A DNA stretch of 64,000 nucleotides from Cetobacterium sp. 2A (GTDB lineage Bacteria > Fusobacteriota > Fusobacteriia > Fusobacteriales > Fusobacteriaceae), in the NCBI RefSeq assembly GCF_014250685.1, contig NZ_JACFAJ010000006.1, positions 1,076,501 to 1,140,500 of the forward strand, given 5' to 3'. Shown in pieces: positions 63,097 through 64,000 of the stretch (within the stretch, counting starts at the first letter, position 1; every line of letters begins with the position of its first letter). The notes beneath the pieces were generated by a model. It ran no database searches and was not told the DNA's origin. It saw nothing but the letters and a program-made list of their open reading frames with translations. A program made the translations under genes and the position numbers.

Positions 63097-64000
63097 ATGA
63101 AAGGTAAATTGATTCTTGAAAATGGAATGGTCTTCGAAGGTAAAATATTTGGAGAGCTAGGGGGGACAGTAGGAGAATTAGTTTTTAACACTGGAATGAC
63201 TGGATACCAAGAGTTGTTAACAGATCCATCATACTGTGGTCAAATAGTTGTTATGACATATCCAATGGTTGGAAATTATGGGATTAATTTAGAGGATATG
63301 GAATCTGATGGAATTAAATTAAAAGGCTTTATAATAAAAGAAGATGCAAAGCTTCCAAACAACTTTAGATGTGAAATGACTCTAGATGGTTTCTTAAGAC
63401 AGCATAAAGTAGTTGGATTCAAGGGGATAGATACAAGACATCTTACAAAGATTATTAGAGAACAGGGAGCTATGAAAGCTTTAATCACAACTGAAGAATT
63501 AACACAAAAAGAGATAGATGCTCATTTTAATAAATTTAATAATATTGATGCTGTGGAAACAGTAAGTACAAAAGAAACGTATGAAATTCCTGGGGAAGGT
63601 AAAAAAATTGGAGTAATAGATTTTGGAGTAAAAAGAAACATACTTAGAAACTTTTCTAAGAGAGGTTATAGTATGGTTGTTTTCCCATGGAATGTTACTG
63701 CTGAAGAAGTTTTATCTCATAAATTAGATGGAGTATTTTTATCTAACGGACCAGGGGATCCAGCAGAGTTAACAGAAGTTATAAACGAAATAAAAAAACT
63801 TGTTGGAAAACTTCCAATAGTTGGAATTTGTTTAGGACATCAGCTTCTAGCTTGGGCTTTAGGTGGAACTACTAAAAAATTAAAATATGGACACAGAGGA
63901 TGTAACCATCCAGTTAAGGATTTAGATAGAAATAAAATTTACATAACTTCTCAAAATCATGGATATGTAGTTGATAAAGTTCCAGAATCAATGAGAGTAA
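63097..64000 (+). CDS. carA: Carbamoyl-phosphate synthase small subunit (partial)
   Basis: 301 codons are visible, cut by the window end. The N-terminal domain has GELVFNTGMTGYQELLTDPSY and the amidotransferase domain has the nucleophile motif GICLGHQLLAWALGG; the oxyanion loop is SNGPGDPAE. The enzyme hydrolyses glutamine and passes ammonia to CarB for pyrimidine and arginine synthesis. ATG follows GGAGGT. carB presumably lies downstream. Confidence 0.97.
   Translation, partial: MKGKLILENGMVFEGKIFGELGGTVGELVFNTGMTGYQELLTDPSYCGQIVVMTYPMVGNYGINLEDMESDGIKLKGFIIKEDAKLPNNFRCEMTLDGFLRQHKVVGFKGIDTRHLTKIIREQGAMKALITTEELTQKEIDAHFNKFNNIDAVETVSTKETYEIPGEGKKIGVIDFGVKRNILRNFSKRGYSMVVFPWNVTAEEVLSHKLDGVFLSNGPGDPAELTEVINEIKKLVGKLPIVGICLGHQLLAWALGGTTKKLKYGHRGCNHPVKDLDRNKIYITSQNHGYVVDKVPESMRV

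Overview
The window comes from an AT-rich, Gram-negative anaerobe that I place in the Fusobacteriota, most likely Fusobacteriaceae (Cetobacterium/Fusobacterium-like; the genus is not certain). Supporting signs are a [FeFe] hydrogenase end, class I hydroxylamine reductase, a FplA-type patatin autotransporter (type Vd), lipoproteins and ExbB/ExbD/TonB, together with Firmicutes-like features (Rex, DUF2232-rplI-dnaB order, strong AGGAGG sites, frequent TTG/GTG starts). It is almost entirely chromosomal housekeeping sequence. I see no rRNA, tRNA, CRISPR array, insertion sequence or prophage.

Layout. 1-8.3 kb: a hydrogenase tail with terminator, then a long + strand run: M20 peptidase, mreC, LolA-like protein, recO, EIIA, nrdR, aroQ, fmt, rex, folD, ACT-domain protein, accB. 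8.4-15.7 kb: CBS protein, CNNM/CorC transporter, DUF502 protein, TPR lipoprotein, apt, rel, tgt. 15.7-21.8 kb (- strand): an overlapping operon of a DHH-CBS-tRNA nucleotidyltransferase, aroA and fplA. 21.9-32.8 kb (+): pnp with a long leader hairpin, rimO, pgsA, yggT, rsmH, an FtsL-like protein, a TrmA-family methyltransferase, plsY, gpsA, a sigma-70 factor, dnaN. 32.9-40.1 kb (+): an envelope locus with DUF116 protein, a 946-residue periplasmic TPR protein, a small bitopic protein, ExbB, ExbD, TonB, and an NtrC-family protein whose ATPase and sigma-54 contact motifs are all lost. 40.1-47.2 kb (+): dnaX, DUF2232 protein, rplI, dnaB, U32 peptidase, AbgT-family transporter. 47.2-52.8 kb (-): cyclophilin lipoprotein, potABC (without potD), MFS transporter, mntP. 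52.9-54.8 kb (+): C_GCAxxG_C_C protein, aroK, SDR oxidoreductase. 54.8-62.7 kb (-): carbonic anhydrase, hcp, a GrdX-like protein, and an M20 peptidase / YjiH / YjiG / AbgT cassette with an HTH-methyltransferase fusion upstream. The window ends inside carA, which has a consensus promoter and a possible leader ORF.

Working together: the envelope locus looks like a proton-motive-force-driven TonB machine with its own TPR partner and a probably non-catalytic DNA-binding protein. The M20/YjiHG/AbgT cassette looks like an uptake-and-hydrolysis unit for a glutamate- or aspartate-capped dipeptide or a p-aminobenzoyl-glutamate-like compound. The most novel-looking items are the pseudo-enhancer-binding protein (38612-40075), the HTH-methyltransferase fusion with its surrounding repeats (61.7-62.7 kb), the pnp leader structure, and a palindrome over the promoter of the DUF2232-rplI-dnaB operon.
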